This document shows positions 1 through 7,093 of a DNA stretch of 19,085 bases, piece after piece. The stretch's first letter is position 1. Every line of letters starts with the position of its first letter. Made by a program: the position numbers and the translations under genes. Source of the stretch: Bryobacteraceae bacterium (GTDB lineage Bacteria > Acidobacteriota > Terriglobia > Bryobacterales > Bryobacteraceae); contig JACMLA010000653.1 of assembly GCA_014379815.1 (NCBI GenBank), positions 1 through 19,085 on the forward strand, read 5' to 3'. Under the pieces are notes generated by a model. The model saw only the letters and a list, made by a program, of their open reading frames with translations. It made no database searches and was not told the DNA's origin.

Positions 1-901
1 CAGCGGTCTTTTTGATTTTGTGGGACGGAACAGCGGCCATGTGATAATCGGCGACGGCTGCGGCTTTGATGATGATCGTGGCTGGCTCGAGGTTTTCCAG
101 CACGGCGGTCCGCATTTCTCTGGCGGTGTTGACGTGGACGACCTGGACGCCTGCCGGGTCGGGGAGCGTCACCGGGCCGGAGATCAGGACTACTGCGGCA
201 CCACGGCTGGCGGCAGCTTCTGCGAGAGCAAAGCCCATTTTTCCACTGGAACGGTTGGAGATAAAGCGAACGGGATCGAGAGGTTCCGCAGTAGGACCTG
301 CTGTGACCAGCACAGTTTCGCCCTCGAGATCTCGGCGTCGGGGGGAATTGCTCCGGCGGGTAGAAACAACGGCATTGGCGATCAGGTCCGTGTTGGCCAG
401 CCGACCGGGGCCAACGGTACCGCATGCAAGCAAGCCTTCCTCCGGGTCAACGATAATGTGGCCGCGATTTCGAAGAACGGCCAGGTTGGACCGGGTTGCG
501 TGATGGGTCCACATGTTCGTATTCATCGCCGGAGCGAGAATCACGGGTCCGGTGAATGCGAGGTACAAAGTCGTCAGGAAATCGTCTGCCAGACCGTGGG
601 TGAAACGCGCGAGTATATCGGCGGTGGCGGGAGCCACTACGAGAATGTCATGTTCCTGGGCCACGCTGATGTGCTCGACCGCGCTGGAGAGCAAAGCTTC
701 ACCCGAATTCGCTTCTGCCGGCCACAGTCCCGTGATGACTTTCTGTCCGGTTAACGCGGCGAACGTAAGAGGCTGGATGAAGTGGCGTGCCGCTTCGGTC
801 ATGATGACCTGGACGGTACAGCCTCGTTCCTGCAGCGCGCGCGCGAGTTCTGCAGCTTTATAGGCAGCGATACCGCCACAGACACCGAGGGCGACTTTCA
901 T
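1..901 (-). CDS. coaBC: Phosphopantothenoylcysteine decarboxylase / phosphopantothenate-cysteine ligase CoaBC (3' end cut by window)
   Basis: Bifunctional flavoprotein of coenzyme A synthesis: the CoaB half joins cysteine to 4'-phosphopantothenate and the CoaC half decarboxylates the product to 4'-phosphopantetheine. The reading frame is open from the ATG at 901 to the window edge, giving 300 residues of a family usually near 400. Visible in order: the flavodoxin-like start MKVALGVCGGIAAYK, the active-site His77 in VEHISVA, the family motif PAMNTNMW (124-131), Cys160 in LACGTVGPGRL (the substrate clamp), then the CoaB domain with VTAGPTAEPLDPVRF and SNRSSGKMG (near 216-223) and KAAAVADY (279-286). 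It lies 22 bases after rpoZ and is the last gene seen in the minus-strand operon; the order gmk-rpoZ-coaBC is widespread in bacteria. No defect is visible in the part present. Confidence 0.95.
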   Translation of the reverse strand, partial: MKVALGVCGGIAAYKAAELARALQERGCTVQVIMTEAARHFIQPLTFAALTGQKVITGLWPAEANSGEALLSSAVEHISVAQEHDILVVAPATADILARFTHGLADDFLTTLYLAFTGPVILAPAMNTNMWTHHATRSNLAVLRNRGHIIVDPEEGLLACGTVGPGRLANTDLIANAVVSTRRSNSPRRRDLEGETVLVTAGPTAEPLDPVRFISNRSSGKMGFALAEAAASRGAAVVLISGPVTLPDPAGVQVVHVNTAREMRTAVLENLEPATIIIKAAAVADYHMAAVPSHKIKKTA

Positions 902-923
902 AGGCGCGATTCCGAACTATAGA

Positions 924-1160
924 TTACTCTGTTTGGGCCACATCTTCGACTGGGGCGTCTCGAATACGATCCTCGTACTGGACCAGACCCCGACGGACTT
1001 CTTCCATAGCGGCTACGGTTGGTTTGCGGGAAGTGCTCGGCAGGAAGGAGCGTGCACCATTCTGCAGCTGGCGTGCCCGCTTTGCAGAAACGATGATGAA
1101 GCGGTAGGTGCTGGATTCCCGGTCGTCAGGGATGATATTCACAGCGGTTCTGGTTGGCAT
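924..1160 (-). CDS. rpoZ: DNA-directed RNA polymerase omega subunit
   Basis: A 78-residue protein of the size expected for omega, the small subunit that helps fold and assemble the beta' subunit of RNA polymerase. The diagnostic stretch is SSTYRFIIVSAKRARQLQNG, matching the family pattern of an aromatic/aliphatic strand followed by an AKRARQL helix and a Gly-Ala turn, and continuing into the conserved helix TVAAMEEVRRGLVQY. The ATG at 1160 follows the gmk stop by only 9 bases, so it must be translated from the same mRNA as gmk, and coaBC follows. The position directly after gmk is the classical one and supports the call. Confidence 0.93.
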   Translation of the reverse strand: MPTRTAVNIIPDDRESSTYRFIIVSAKRARQLQNGARSFLPSTSRKPTVAAMEEVRRGLVQYEDRIRDAPVEDVAQTE

Positions 1161-1169
1161 ATTTCCTTT

Positions 1170-1811
1170 TTACTGTCCGAAGCTGGCCAAGATGGCCTGT
1201 ACTACTGGTTCGACCCGAATCCGGCGGACCCTCTCAGCGGCTACGATAGACGCCAGAGTTTCCTTGGATCTGGCGAGATCATCATTCACCAGAACGTAAT
1301 CATACCGGCTGTAGTTCCGGATTTCATCTGCAGCTTTGCGGAGCCGCTTTTGAATCACGAGTTCGATGTCATCGTCGATACGACTCTGAACTTTCCGTTC
1401 CGAGGCGGACCGTGCCCGCAGCCGCTGTTCCAGGACTTTTCGCGAGGGAGCCAGCACGAAGATGCTGATGCACTGCGGGAGTTTCTCTTTCAATTGTCTC
1501 GCACCCTCAATGTCGATGTCGAGTATCACATCTTTCCCAGTCTTTTCTGCCTCTTCCAGAATGCCCCTGTGTGTTCCGTAGTAGTTGCCAAAGACCTCGG
1601 CGTGCTCGAGGAACTCGTGATTGGCAAGTTTTTGCTCAAACGCGGGGCGATCGATGAAGTGGTAGTCGGACCCGGTGATCTCGTTTCCGCGAGGCTGCCG
1701 GGTGGTGTACGACACGGAGAACTCCAGTTTTTTGTCGTGATCGAGTAACCATCGAACCAAAGTGGACTTGCCGGAACCGGACGGAGCAGAAATGATGAAG
1801 ACTGTTGTCAT
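1170..1811 (-). CDS. gmk: Guanylate kinase
   Basis: Cytosolic enzyme that phosphorylates GMP to GDP with ATP. The 213-residue length is normal. It starts MTTVFIISAPSGSGKST, whose P-loop APSGSGKST spans residues 9-17. The GMP-binding part follows with SVSYTTRQPRGNEI and GSDYHFI, and then EFLEHAEVFGNYYGT, all diagnostic for guanylate kinase. DVILDIDIEGARQLK (near residues 94-108) is the conserved core strand and loop, and SIFVLAPS follows it. The ATG at 1811 overlaps the yicC stop by 4 bases (ATGA), which suggests coupled translation. No key residue is missing. Confidence 0.96.
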   Translation of the reverse strand: MTTVFIISAPSGSGKSTLVRWLLDHDKKLEFSVSYTTRQPRGNEITGSDYHFIDRPAFEQKLANHEFLEHAEVFGNYYGTHRGILEEAEKTGKDVILDIDIEGARQLKEKLPQCISIFVLAPSRKVLEQRLRARSASERKVQSRIDDDIELVIQKRLRKAADEIRNYSRYDYVLVNDDLARSKETLASIVAAERVRRIRVEPVVQAILASFGQ

Positions 1812-2701
1812 TCGAGATTGAGTGACTGTTCCCGGATCTTCTCGATGTCGGATCTGGCACCAACCGCAAGTTCGGTAATCCTGAGACCATGCCCGCCCAG
1901 GCCATTGGTTTTGGAGAGGATCGTATTGGTCTCGCGATTCATTTCCTGAAGAAGGAAGTCGAGTTTCTTGCCGACTTCGTCTCCGGTTTTGAGCAGATCC
2001 CGAATCTGACCGGCATGAATCCGCAGTCGCTCGATTTCCTCGGCGATATCGCTTTTGTCAGAAAGAAGGGCGGCCTCCTGGACAATGCGCTGCGGTTCGA
2101 TAGCGGATCCGGCGAGGAGATCAGACAGGCGGTCGCGCAGTCGTGACTGATACGCGGAGAACGCTCCCCGGCGACAGCTTTCGATTTCGTCCGCAATTCG
2201 TTCCAAGTTCGCGGACCTTTCCAGAAGCAGGGTACCGATCTCACTACCTTCCCGCTCGCGAAACACGTTGAGTTCGGTCAGGGCGCGTTCCAGAAGCGCG
2301 ATCAGAGGTGCTTCGAAGCCGTCGGACAAGTCAAGGTCCGGCGCTTCGCTCAAGATGCCCGGAATGCGGAAGGCTGCGTTCAGATCGACGGGAGTAGATA
2401 CCTCGTACCTTGCTGCGGCCTGGTTGTATGCAGCTACGTAGGCATCGAGCCGGCTACCGTTGACTGCGAGCGCGCCGGTCTTGTCGGAGCGGCTGAGCTG
2501 GGCACGAACATCGATGTGTCCCCGACTCACATGTCGCTTGAGGGTCATACGCATGGCAGCCTCAAATGGATCGAGTTCCGGCCCTGTATAGAAGTGGAGA
2601 TCAAGGCCGCGGTGGTTAACGGACTTGATTGTCACAACCACGTCGATTCCGGAGACAGTGTCTTTGACTCTGGCGTATCCGGTCATGCTGCGAAGAGTCA
2701 T
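1808..2701 (-). CDS. yicC: YicC family endoribonuclease-like protein
   Basis: A 297-residue member of the YicC family; E. coli YicC has been described as an endoribonuclease affecting small-RNA stability. The start LRSMTGYARVKD is the family N-terminal signature. The C-terminal half carries the conserved DUF1732 pattern: EEIERLRIHAGQIRDLL, GKKLDFLLQEMNRE, NTILSKT and the ending AVGARSDIEKIREQSLNLE. Its position just before gmk is the usual one (yicC-gmk-rpoZ). The start codon at 2701 overlaps the stop of the ABC transporter gene by 4 bases. The family is clear; the in vivo substrate in this organism is not known. Confidence 0.93.
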   Translation of the reverse strand: MTLRSMTGYARVKDTVSGIDVVVTIKSVNHRGLDLHFYTGPELDPFEAAMRMTLKRHVSRGHIDVRAQLSRSDKTGALAVNGSRLDAYVAAYNQAAARYEVSTPVDLNAAFRIPGILSEAPDLDLSDGFEAPLIALLERALTELNVFREREGSEIGTLLLERSANLERIADEIESCRRGAFSAYQSRLRDRLSDLLAGSAIEPQRIVQEAALLSDKSDIAEEIERLRIHAGQIRDLLKTGDEVGKKLDFLLQEMNRETNTILSKTNGLGGHGLRITELAVGARSDIEKIREQSLNLE

Positions 2702-4530
2702 AAGTTGCCCACTGGTGCTGAGTCGATGAACTGGAGTTCGTGGAGGCGCTGGTAGATTCCACCGCCGGTGACCAGATCTTCATGGGTCCCGGTTTCGGTG
2801 ATCCGGCCCGCGTCGAGGACAACTATCTGGTCTGCTCGGCGGATTGTGGAGAGCCGGTGTGCGATCACTATGACTGTGCGGTTTTGAATGAGGTTGGCGA
2901 GTCCGCGCTGTACCAGCATCTCAGATTCTGTGTCGAGATGAGAAGTAGCTTCGTCGAGTATCAGGATAGGCGCATTGCGCAAAATGGCTCTGGCAATTGC
3001 GATTCGCTGGCGCTGCCCGCCGCTCAGCCTTGTGCCGCGTTCTCCGATTATGGTGTCGAACCCGTTTGGCAGGTCGAGAATAAAGTCCTCTGCCATTGCG
3101 CTTCGTGCGGCTGAGCGGACCTGGTCCGGGGTTGCATCAGGAGTGCCGTAGTGGATGTTTCCAGCCACGGACGTGTTGAAGAGAAAAGTATCCTGCGCGA
3201 CGATACCGATCTGTGATCTGAGTGATTTCAGGGTCAGTTCCCGAACGTCGAAGCCGTCAATCCGGATGGCTCCAGCGGTTACATCTATCAGACGCGGAAC
3301 GAGGTTGGCGAGGGTTGTCTTCCCTGCTCCGCTTGGCCCAACAAGGGCGAGGACTTCTCCAGCCCTTACCTCCAGGTTGATATCTGAGAGCACCGCTGGA
3401 TTGCCAGCACCGGGGTACCGGAAGCTGACACGGTCGAACACGATGGATCGGGTAAAGGGAGGCAGAGATCTCGCTTTCAGAGTGTTTGCGATACGAACCG
3501 GCTCGTTGAGATACTCGAAGACCCTTTGGGAAGAACCTATTGCCTGCTGGAAGATGTTGTGGATGCCGGTAAGACGCTTCACAGGCTCGTACAACATCAG
3601 GAGTGCGATGACGAAGCTGGTGAACTCGCCGGTGGTGAGATTACCGGTCTTGATTTGCGTGCGGGCGTAAGTGAGCAGGCCAACGATGGTCAGGGCGGCG
3701 AAGAACTCGATGAGTGGCGAAGCGATCGCCTGCTGCGCGACGTAGCTTAACGTCCATCTGCGGAAGCGAATGGCGGCTCTGCGAAAGCGATCGGATTCAT
3801 ACTGTTCCGCGCCAAAACTTTTGACGATTTGCTGGCCAACGATCGTCTCCTGAAGAATTTCGTTCAGTTCGGCTGCGTGGTCCTGCGCCTGACGTGTGGT
3901 GCTTCTGATTCGGCGTCCCAGGCGAATGGTCGGCACCAGTACTGTGGGCAAGATGGTCAGGCTTACCAGAGCCAGCTTCCAATCACGCTGCAGTACAACG
4001 CAGAGGAGCGCCGCAGCGGAAAAGCTCTGCCGCAAAGCATCGGCCAGCATGCTGGAGGTCGCAACCTGAATTTTGTCGATGTCGCTCATCACGGACGACA
4101 TGATTCTGCCGGTTGACTGGCTCTGGAAGAACGCGGCATCGTGCTGGAGGAGGCGGTCGAAAACAGTTTGACGGATGTCGGTAACAGCATTGAGGCCCAC
4201 CCAGGAGACAAGGTAATTGCCGAAGTAGTCGCAGAGTCCTCGCAAAAGGAATACCGAGATGATGGCGAAGGCGACGATGCTCCAGATGTTGTGCAACCAG
4301 GGAGGTGTGAGTTGCTGGAGGTAGACAGGACTTCCATTGAAGGGTAAGCGGAACAGTTCGACCGGTGCATCCGCCGATGCGGGGTTCAGAACACGATCGA
4401 AGATAGGCCCGATTAAGACAGCCATTGCGGCATGTGCTGCACCCGCGAGCGCCATTAGCAGCAAGGAAAGAATCAACGGAGACCAGTAGGGGCGGGCGAA
4501 ACTGAGCAGGAACTTTAGCTGGGGATTCAC
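2698..4530 (-). CDS. msbA: ABC transporter, MsbA-type lipid A/LPS flippase (fused membrane and ATPase domains)
   Basis: A 610-residue half-transporter. The N-terminal 330 residues hold about six membrane segments (for example around 15-40, 82-98, 170-200 and 270-288). The ATPase domain has Walker A GPSGAGKTT (398-406), Q-loop Gln446 in IVAQDTF, signature LSGGQ (502-506), Walker B ILILDEATS (522-530) and the H-loop His558. Type IV exporters of this length include MsbA, which flips lipid A-core across the inner membrane. The next gene upstream is an LPS-type glycosyltransferase, and its stop overlaps this GTG start, which supports the LPS role. The start is GTG at 4530 (reading NPQLKFLLSFARPYW), with AGG about 9 bases upstream. 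Another lipid or peptide substrate cannot be excluded from sequence alone. Confidence 0.9.
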   Translation of the reverse strand: MNPQLKFLLSFARPYWSPLILSLLLMALAGAAHAAMAVLIGPIFDRVLNPASADAPVELFRLPFNGSPVYLQQLTPPWLHNIWSIVAFAIISVFLLRGLCDYFGNYLVSWVGLNAVTDIRQTVFDRLLQHDAAFFQSQSTGRIMSSVMSDIDKIQVATSSMLADALRQSFSAAALLCVVLQRDWKLALVSLTILPTVLVPTIRLGRRIRSTTRQAQDHAAELNEILQETIVGQQIVKSFGAEQYESDRFRRAAIRFRRWTLSYVAQQAIASPLIEFFAALTIVGLLTYARTQIKTGNLTTGEFTSFVIALLMLYEPVKRLTGIHNIFQQAIGSSQRVFEYLNEPVRIANTLKARSLPPFTRSIVFDRVSFRYPGAGNPAVLSDINLEVRAGEVLALVGPSGAGKTTLANLVPRLIDVTAGAIRIDGFDVRELTLKSLRSQIGIVAQDTFLFNTSVAGNIHYGTPDATPDQVRSAARSAMAEDFILDLPNGFDTIIGERGTRLSGGQRQRIAIARAILRNAPILILDEATSHLDTESEMLVQRGLANLIQNRTVIVIAHRLSTIRRADQIVVLDAGRITETGTHEDLVTGGGIYQRLHELQFIDSAPVGNL

Positions 4531-5471
4531 TGCGCGGCCTGCGGTGTTGCGTTCGCAGCGAGGCTGGACTGCCTGACGAGAAGGCGGCTAGCGGCTTCGA
4601 GCACCGCCTCGACTCCGATCCCGCTCATCGGGTTTGCCTGCAGGACGGTATGCTCCGTCCGCCACGGGCTCCAGATCGACGCGTTGGAAGGTCCGAACAG
4701 CGCGATTACCGGTATACCGAATGCGGCTGCGATGTGCGCCGGGCCGCTATCATTTCCAATGAATAGCGTGGCACCCCCGATCAAAGACTTCAGATCCGCG
4801 AGAGGTTGATTGGCTACGATTTCGAAAGCATTAAAGGTGCTGAGATCGTCTGAGGCTCCTCCAATGAAGATCGGATCCAGAAGATGGCTGGCTTGCAATT
4901 GCCGCGCGACTGCAAGGAATCGCGATGGGTCCCACGTCTTCTCTGGAGAAGACGCGAACGGATGGAGGACAGCATAGGGTCGCGACCGTGACGCAGGGTA
5001 CGCGAAGAGGCGGGCGCGTGGGACAGGCTGGAGGTCGGCTCCGAGCCAGAAGGCTGCGGAAGCAAGATGTTCCGCGGTGTGTACGGCGCGAGTAACACCG
5101 AGAATTTCCTGTGCTGACGGGATACGCAGATTGTGAATCCTGTAGTCCGCAAGATGCGAGAAGCCTGCCCTGAACGAAGCACCAGAGAACGCGGTGAGCA
5201 TAAGACTGCGGGTACCACCGTGCAGATTGATCACCAGGTTGGGGTGAAATCGGCGAACCTCAGACAACGTCGGATTCAGAATTGCGCCAATTGCGGGATT
5301 TCCGGTGAATACGTCAAGAAACCTCGCCTCTACGACAATACCGATACGAAGATCCGGGCGCGAGTCACTTAAGATCTGGATGGCTGGAGTTGTCAGGACA
5401 CAATCGCCGAGAGAACGCAGACGGACTATGAGAACTCTGGCGTTGTCCGGTAGCTCGGCAAGGATGGACAC
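4527..5471 (-). CDS. Glycosyltransferase family 9 (LPS heptosyltransferase-like)
   Basis: A 314-residue GT-B enzyme of the heptosyltransferase family, which adds ADP-activated heptose (or a similar sugar) to the LPS inner core at the cytoplasmic face of the inner membrane. Evidence: the N-terminal strand VLIVRLRSLGDCVLTTPAI, the middle motif NLHGGTRS, the hinge YAVLHPFASSPEKTW, and the nucleotide-sugar site GNDSGPAHIAAAFG followed by IPVIALFGPS. It precedes the MsbA-type flippase and overlaps its start, fitting core assembly followed by export. The start is GTG at 5471; the best Shine-Dalgarno, AGAGGAG, lies about 12 bases upstream and overlaps the end of the Trm112 gene. A 12-base perfect palindrome, ACCGGGCCCGGT (5470-5481), covers the start codon and may shorten that spacing if folded. 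The exact sugar transferred is unknown. Confidence 0.88.
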   Translation of the reverse strand: MSILAELPDNARVLIVRLRSLGDCVLTTPAIQILSDSRPDLRIGIVVEARFLDVFTGNPAIGAILNPTLSEVRRFHPNLVINLHGGTRSLMLTAFSGASFRAGFSHLADYRIHNLRIPSAQEILGVTRAVHTAEHLASAAFWLGADLQPVPRARLFAYPASRSRPYAVLHPFASSPEKTWDPSRFLAVARQLQASHLLDPIFIGGASDDLSTFNAFEIVANQPLADLKSLIGGATLFIGNDSGPAHIAAAFGIPVIALFGPSNASIWSPWRTEHTVLQANPMSGIGVEAVLEAASRLLVRQSSLAANATPQAAQ

Positions 5472-5480
5472 CGGGCCCGG

Positions 5481-5651
5481 TTACTCCTCTATAGTTGCTT
5501 CGTCGATCAGCATAACTGGAATGTCGTCGCGAATGGGATAAACACGATGACATTGCGTGCATTTCAGTCCGGAGCCGTCTGCTTTGAGCTCGAGCTCCGC
5601 TTTGTCAAGAGGGCAGACGAGGATATCGAGAAGTTCTTTACTTAGGGCCAT
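5481..5651 (-). CDS. Trm112 family protein (small zinc-ribbon-like)
   Basis: A 56-residue protein beginning MALSKELLDILVCPLDKAEL, with KCTQCHRVYPI and IRDDIPVML, which is the YcaR/Trm112 pattern. Cys13, Cys31 and Cys34 are visible. Only one Cys is present in the first knuckle (CPLDK), which is common in bacterial members. Eukaryotic and archaeal Trm112 activates methyltransferases; bacterial relatives are often found beside LPS genes, as here. An open frame extends upstream to 5930, but it would run through the divergent oxidoreductase gene, so the ATG at 5651 that begins the conserved domain is the sensible start. It is the first gene of the minus-strand operon, 9 bases before the glycosyltransferase. 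Confidence 0.88.
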   Translation of the reverse strand: MALSKELLDILVCPLDKAELELKADGSGLKCTQCHRVYPIRDDIPVMLIDEATIEE

Positions 5652-5691
5652 GCGGCGATAGCCTGAGTGTAACAGTCTGAATTCGGCACGG

Positions 5692-5706
5692 CATAGAATT
5701 TCAGGT
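5692..5706 (+). promoter_or_regulatory. Possible -10 box placing the oxidoreductase transcript start at its ATG (leaderless candidate)
   Basis: TAGAAT at 5694-5699 matches TATAAT in five of six positions and lies 7 bases before the ATG at 5707, so a transcript would begin at or next to the start codon. The only Shine-Dalgarno-like bases (AGG at 5703-5705) are too close to the ATG to work. The -35 candidate GTAACA (5669-5674) is poor, with 19-base spacing. The 55-base gap also has to hold the promoter of the divergent minus-strand operon. Confidence 0.3.
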
Positions 5707-6807
5707 ATGTCTCTAACCAGAAGGACCCTGGTAGCCGGTGCTCTGACAGTCTCGGCTTTGTCATCCTCGGAGTCTGGCGCGGAGCCGGCGCGAGTAATCC
5801 GGCTTGGCCGAAAGATCCGCCTTGTGATGGCTGGCTTCGAAGGGCACACGGGTGAGATTACGGATCCGTTGCCGCAAATGCCAGATGTTGAACTGGCTGG
5901 AGTTGCTGGCGGGCAAGCGGACTTCGTCAAGCTTGTCGAAAAGCTTCGGTTAGCTGGTGTTTCCGCGCTACCCCGGCGTTACGACTCACTCGAGGCGATG
6001 CTGGCAGCCGAGAAGCCGGACGTTGCCGCGATTTGCAACACTAATGGTGCCCGCGCAGACGCTATCATTTATTGCGCGGAACGGCGCGTTCATGTGATCG
6101 CGGAGAAGCCTCTGGCGATTGACCGGGTAAGTTTCGAACGCGTTCGAAATGCCGTCCAGCAGTCCGGAATCGAGCTGGGCCTGCTGCTGCCGATGCGATT
6201 CGAACCACCCTTTGCAGCCCTGAAGAAGATTGTGGACGAGGGTTCGATTGGCGAAGTGATACAAGTCTCCGGGCAGAAATCTTATAAGTTTGACAGCCCT
6301 GCATGGCGCCGCAGCCGGGCCTCTTACGGAAGCACGATCTTATGGATCGGTATTCACGTGATTGACCTGATGCGTTGGACGAGTGGTCGGGAACTGGTGG
6401 ATGCCACTGGCTGGCAAACACGAGTTGGGTTTCCGGAGTTGAAGGATCAGGAGAACGTGAGCGCTTCTGTGTTCCGTATGGACAACGGTGGGCTAGCGAT
6501 TTTGCGAATGGATTTTCTCCGGTCCAGAACGGCTGCGACACATGGGGATGACCGTCTCCGCCTGGCGGGAACGAAGGGAGTGGCGGAGTACATGGCCGCT
6601 ACCGGCGTCACATTGCTGACGGACAAGAGTGGGCTGACCACTGTGGAGGCAGCTTCCCGGAGAGGATCGGTGTTGCAGGACTTTCTGGAAGGGGTCTATC
6701 TGAAAAAAGCCCGGAACATTACGACCAGCGATATCTGGAGAGTAAATGAAATTACGTTGTCGGCTCATGAATCTGCTGCTCAGGGGGCGAAACTTTTGCG
6801 AATCTGA
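5707..6807 (+). CDS. Gfo/Idh/MocA family oxidoreductase with Tat-type signal
   Basis: A 366-residue NAD(P)-dependent sugar oxidoreductase-like protein. The N-terminus MSLTRRTLVAGALTVSAL has twin arginines followed by a hydrophobic stretch and small residues, so it is probably exported folded by Tat, as is common for these enzymes in Acidobacteriota and Planctomycetota. A Rossmann start follows (IRLVMAGFEGHTGEI, near 38-52). EKP (133-135) is the family lysine motif, and GIHVIDLMRW with His217 is the usual catalytic region. The C-terminal domain begins near PMRFEPPFAALKKIVDEGSIGEV. It is transcribed alone, divergent from the LPS operon. The substrate cannot be told; because these proteins carry bound cofactor, a redox role in the periplasm is plausible but inferred. 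Confidence 0.85.
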   Translation: MSLTRRTLVAGALTVSALSSSESGAEPARVIRLGRKIRLVMAGFEGHTGEITDPLPQMPDVELAGVAGGQADFVKLVEKLRLAGVSALPRRYDSLEAMLAAEKPDVAAICNTNGARADAIIYCAERRVHVIAEKPLAIDRVSFERVRNAVQQSGIELGLLLPMRFEPPFAALKKIVDEGSIGEVIQVSGQKSYKFDSPAWRRSRASYGSTILWIGIHVIDLMRWTSGRELVDATGWQTRVGFPELKDQENVSASVFRMDNGGLAILRMDFLRSRTAATHGDDRLRLAGTKGVAEYMAATGVTLLTDKSGLTTVEAASRRGSVLQDFLEGVYLKKARNITTSDIWRVNEITLSAHESAAQGAKLLRI

Positions 6808-6819
6808 GATTTGCAAAAG
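6793..6819 (+). terminator. Hairpin straddling the oxidoreductase stop codon, followed by a T-rich stretch
   Basis: A 12-pair stem (6793-6804 with 6808-6819; all pairs standard except one G-T) encloses a three-base loop that is exactly the stop codon TGA (6805-6807). Downstream lies a smaller stem GCCG/CGGC (6825-6828, 6838-6841) with TTTTTT in its loop and TTTTATT after it. Together they are the likely 3' end of this transcript, although the T-run does not directly follow the large stem as in a textbook terminator. Confidence 0.45.
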
Positions 6820-6884
6820 AACGTTGCCGGGTTTTTTCGGCTTTTATTCTGAGTGTTTCCCATTACTTAACACCTGGGAGGCCG

Positions 6885-6911
6885 GAATTTAGTACGGGTA
6901 GGTCGTAAATT
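6885..6911 (+). promoter_or_regulatory. Shared 27-base element, copy A (upstream of the CHAT operon)
   Basis: Reads GAATTTAG, one variable base, ACGGGT, then after a short gap TAA and TT. It aligns without gaps to 14865-14891 in front of the phage operon: the first 15 bases differ at one position, and further identities recur at 6903, 6906-6908 and 6910-6911. With the base at 6884 it reads GGAATTT, similar to ECF-type -35 boxes, but no -10 box at the usual distance is evident. Promoter or operator function is inferred only from its position before two plus-strand units. Confidence 0.35.
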
Positions 6912-6917
6912 AGGTTA

Positions 6918-6957
6918 TCGCGCAAAACGGAAGCAGCGCGAAACAAAAAAGCTTCCG
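6918..6957 (+). ncRNA. Predicted H-type pseudoknot RNA
   Basis: Stem 1 pairs TCGCGC (6918-6923) with GCGCGA (6936-6941). Stem 2 pairs CGGAAGC (6928-6934), which lies inside the stem 1 loop, with GCTTCCG (6951-6957). Both stems are perfect. Loop 1 is AAAA (6924-6927), one base joins the stems (6935), and loop 3 is the nine-base A-rich run 6942-6950. These lengths suit a real H-type fold, and an A-rich third loop is typical of compact ligand-binding or regulatory pseudoknots. It does not match the preQ1, SAM-II or fluoride riboswitch consensus as I know them. Confidence 0.45.
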
Positions 6958-6973
6958 ATGATTCCGGTGCAAC

Positions 6974-7019
6974 AAGCCGGTTGTTTTGCCAATTTGATTG
7001 GCAAACCGACCGGCTTTTT
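6974..7019 (+). terminator. Long intrinsic terminator after the pseudoknot
   Basis: AAGCCGGT (6974-6981) pairs with ACCGGCTT (7009-7016). After a wobble pair, one G-C pair and one mismatch, an inner stem TTTGCCAA/TTGGCAAA (6985-6992, 6998-7005) closes a five-base loop. TTTTT occupies 7015-7019. It begins 16 bases after the pseudoknot and ends more than 150 bases before the CHAT start chosen here. It either ends a short RNA or acts as an attenuator for the CHAT operon. Confidence 0.7.
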
Positions 7020-7093
7020 GCGTTTCCGGGTCATTACTTGTTTGGAGCACACGCGATGTCGGCTGAGGTTCCTATCCTCATTCCGCCTTTTGC

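Noticed and set aside
20..754. Long plus-strand open frame opposite coaBC
   Set aside because: It is antisense to a clearly conserved CoaBC frame and its translation resembles no family; high-GC shadow frame.
933..1748. 271-codon plus-strand open frame opposite rpoZ and gmk
   Set aside because: It covers two well-recognised genes on the other strand and shows no domain.
5470..5481. Perfect palindrome ACCGGGCCCGGT considered as an operator
   Set aside because: It lies within an operon junction over a start codon and a GC-rich 12-base palindrome can occur by chance; kept only as a note on the glycosyltransferase start.
5652..5930. Upstream extension of the Trm112 frame
   Set aside because: It would overlap the divergent oxidoreductase by more than 200 bases, and the conserved domain starts at the ATG at 5651.
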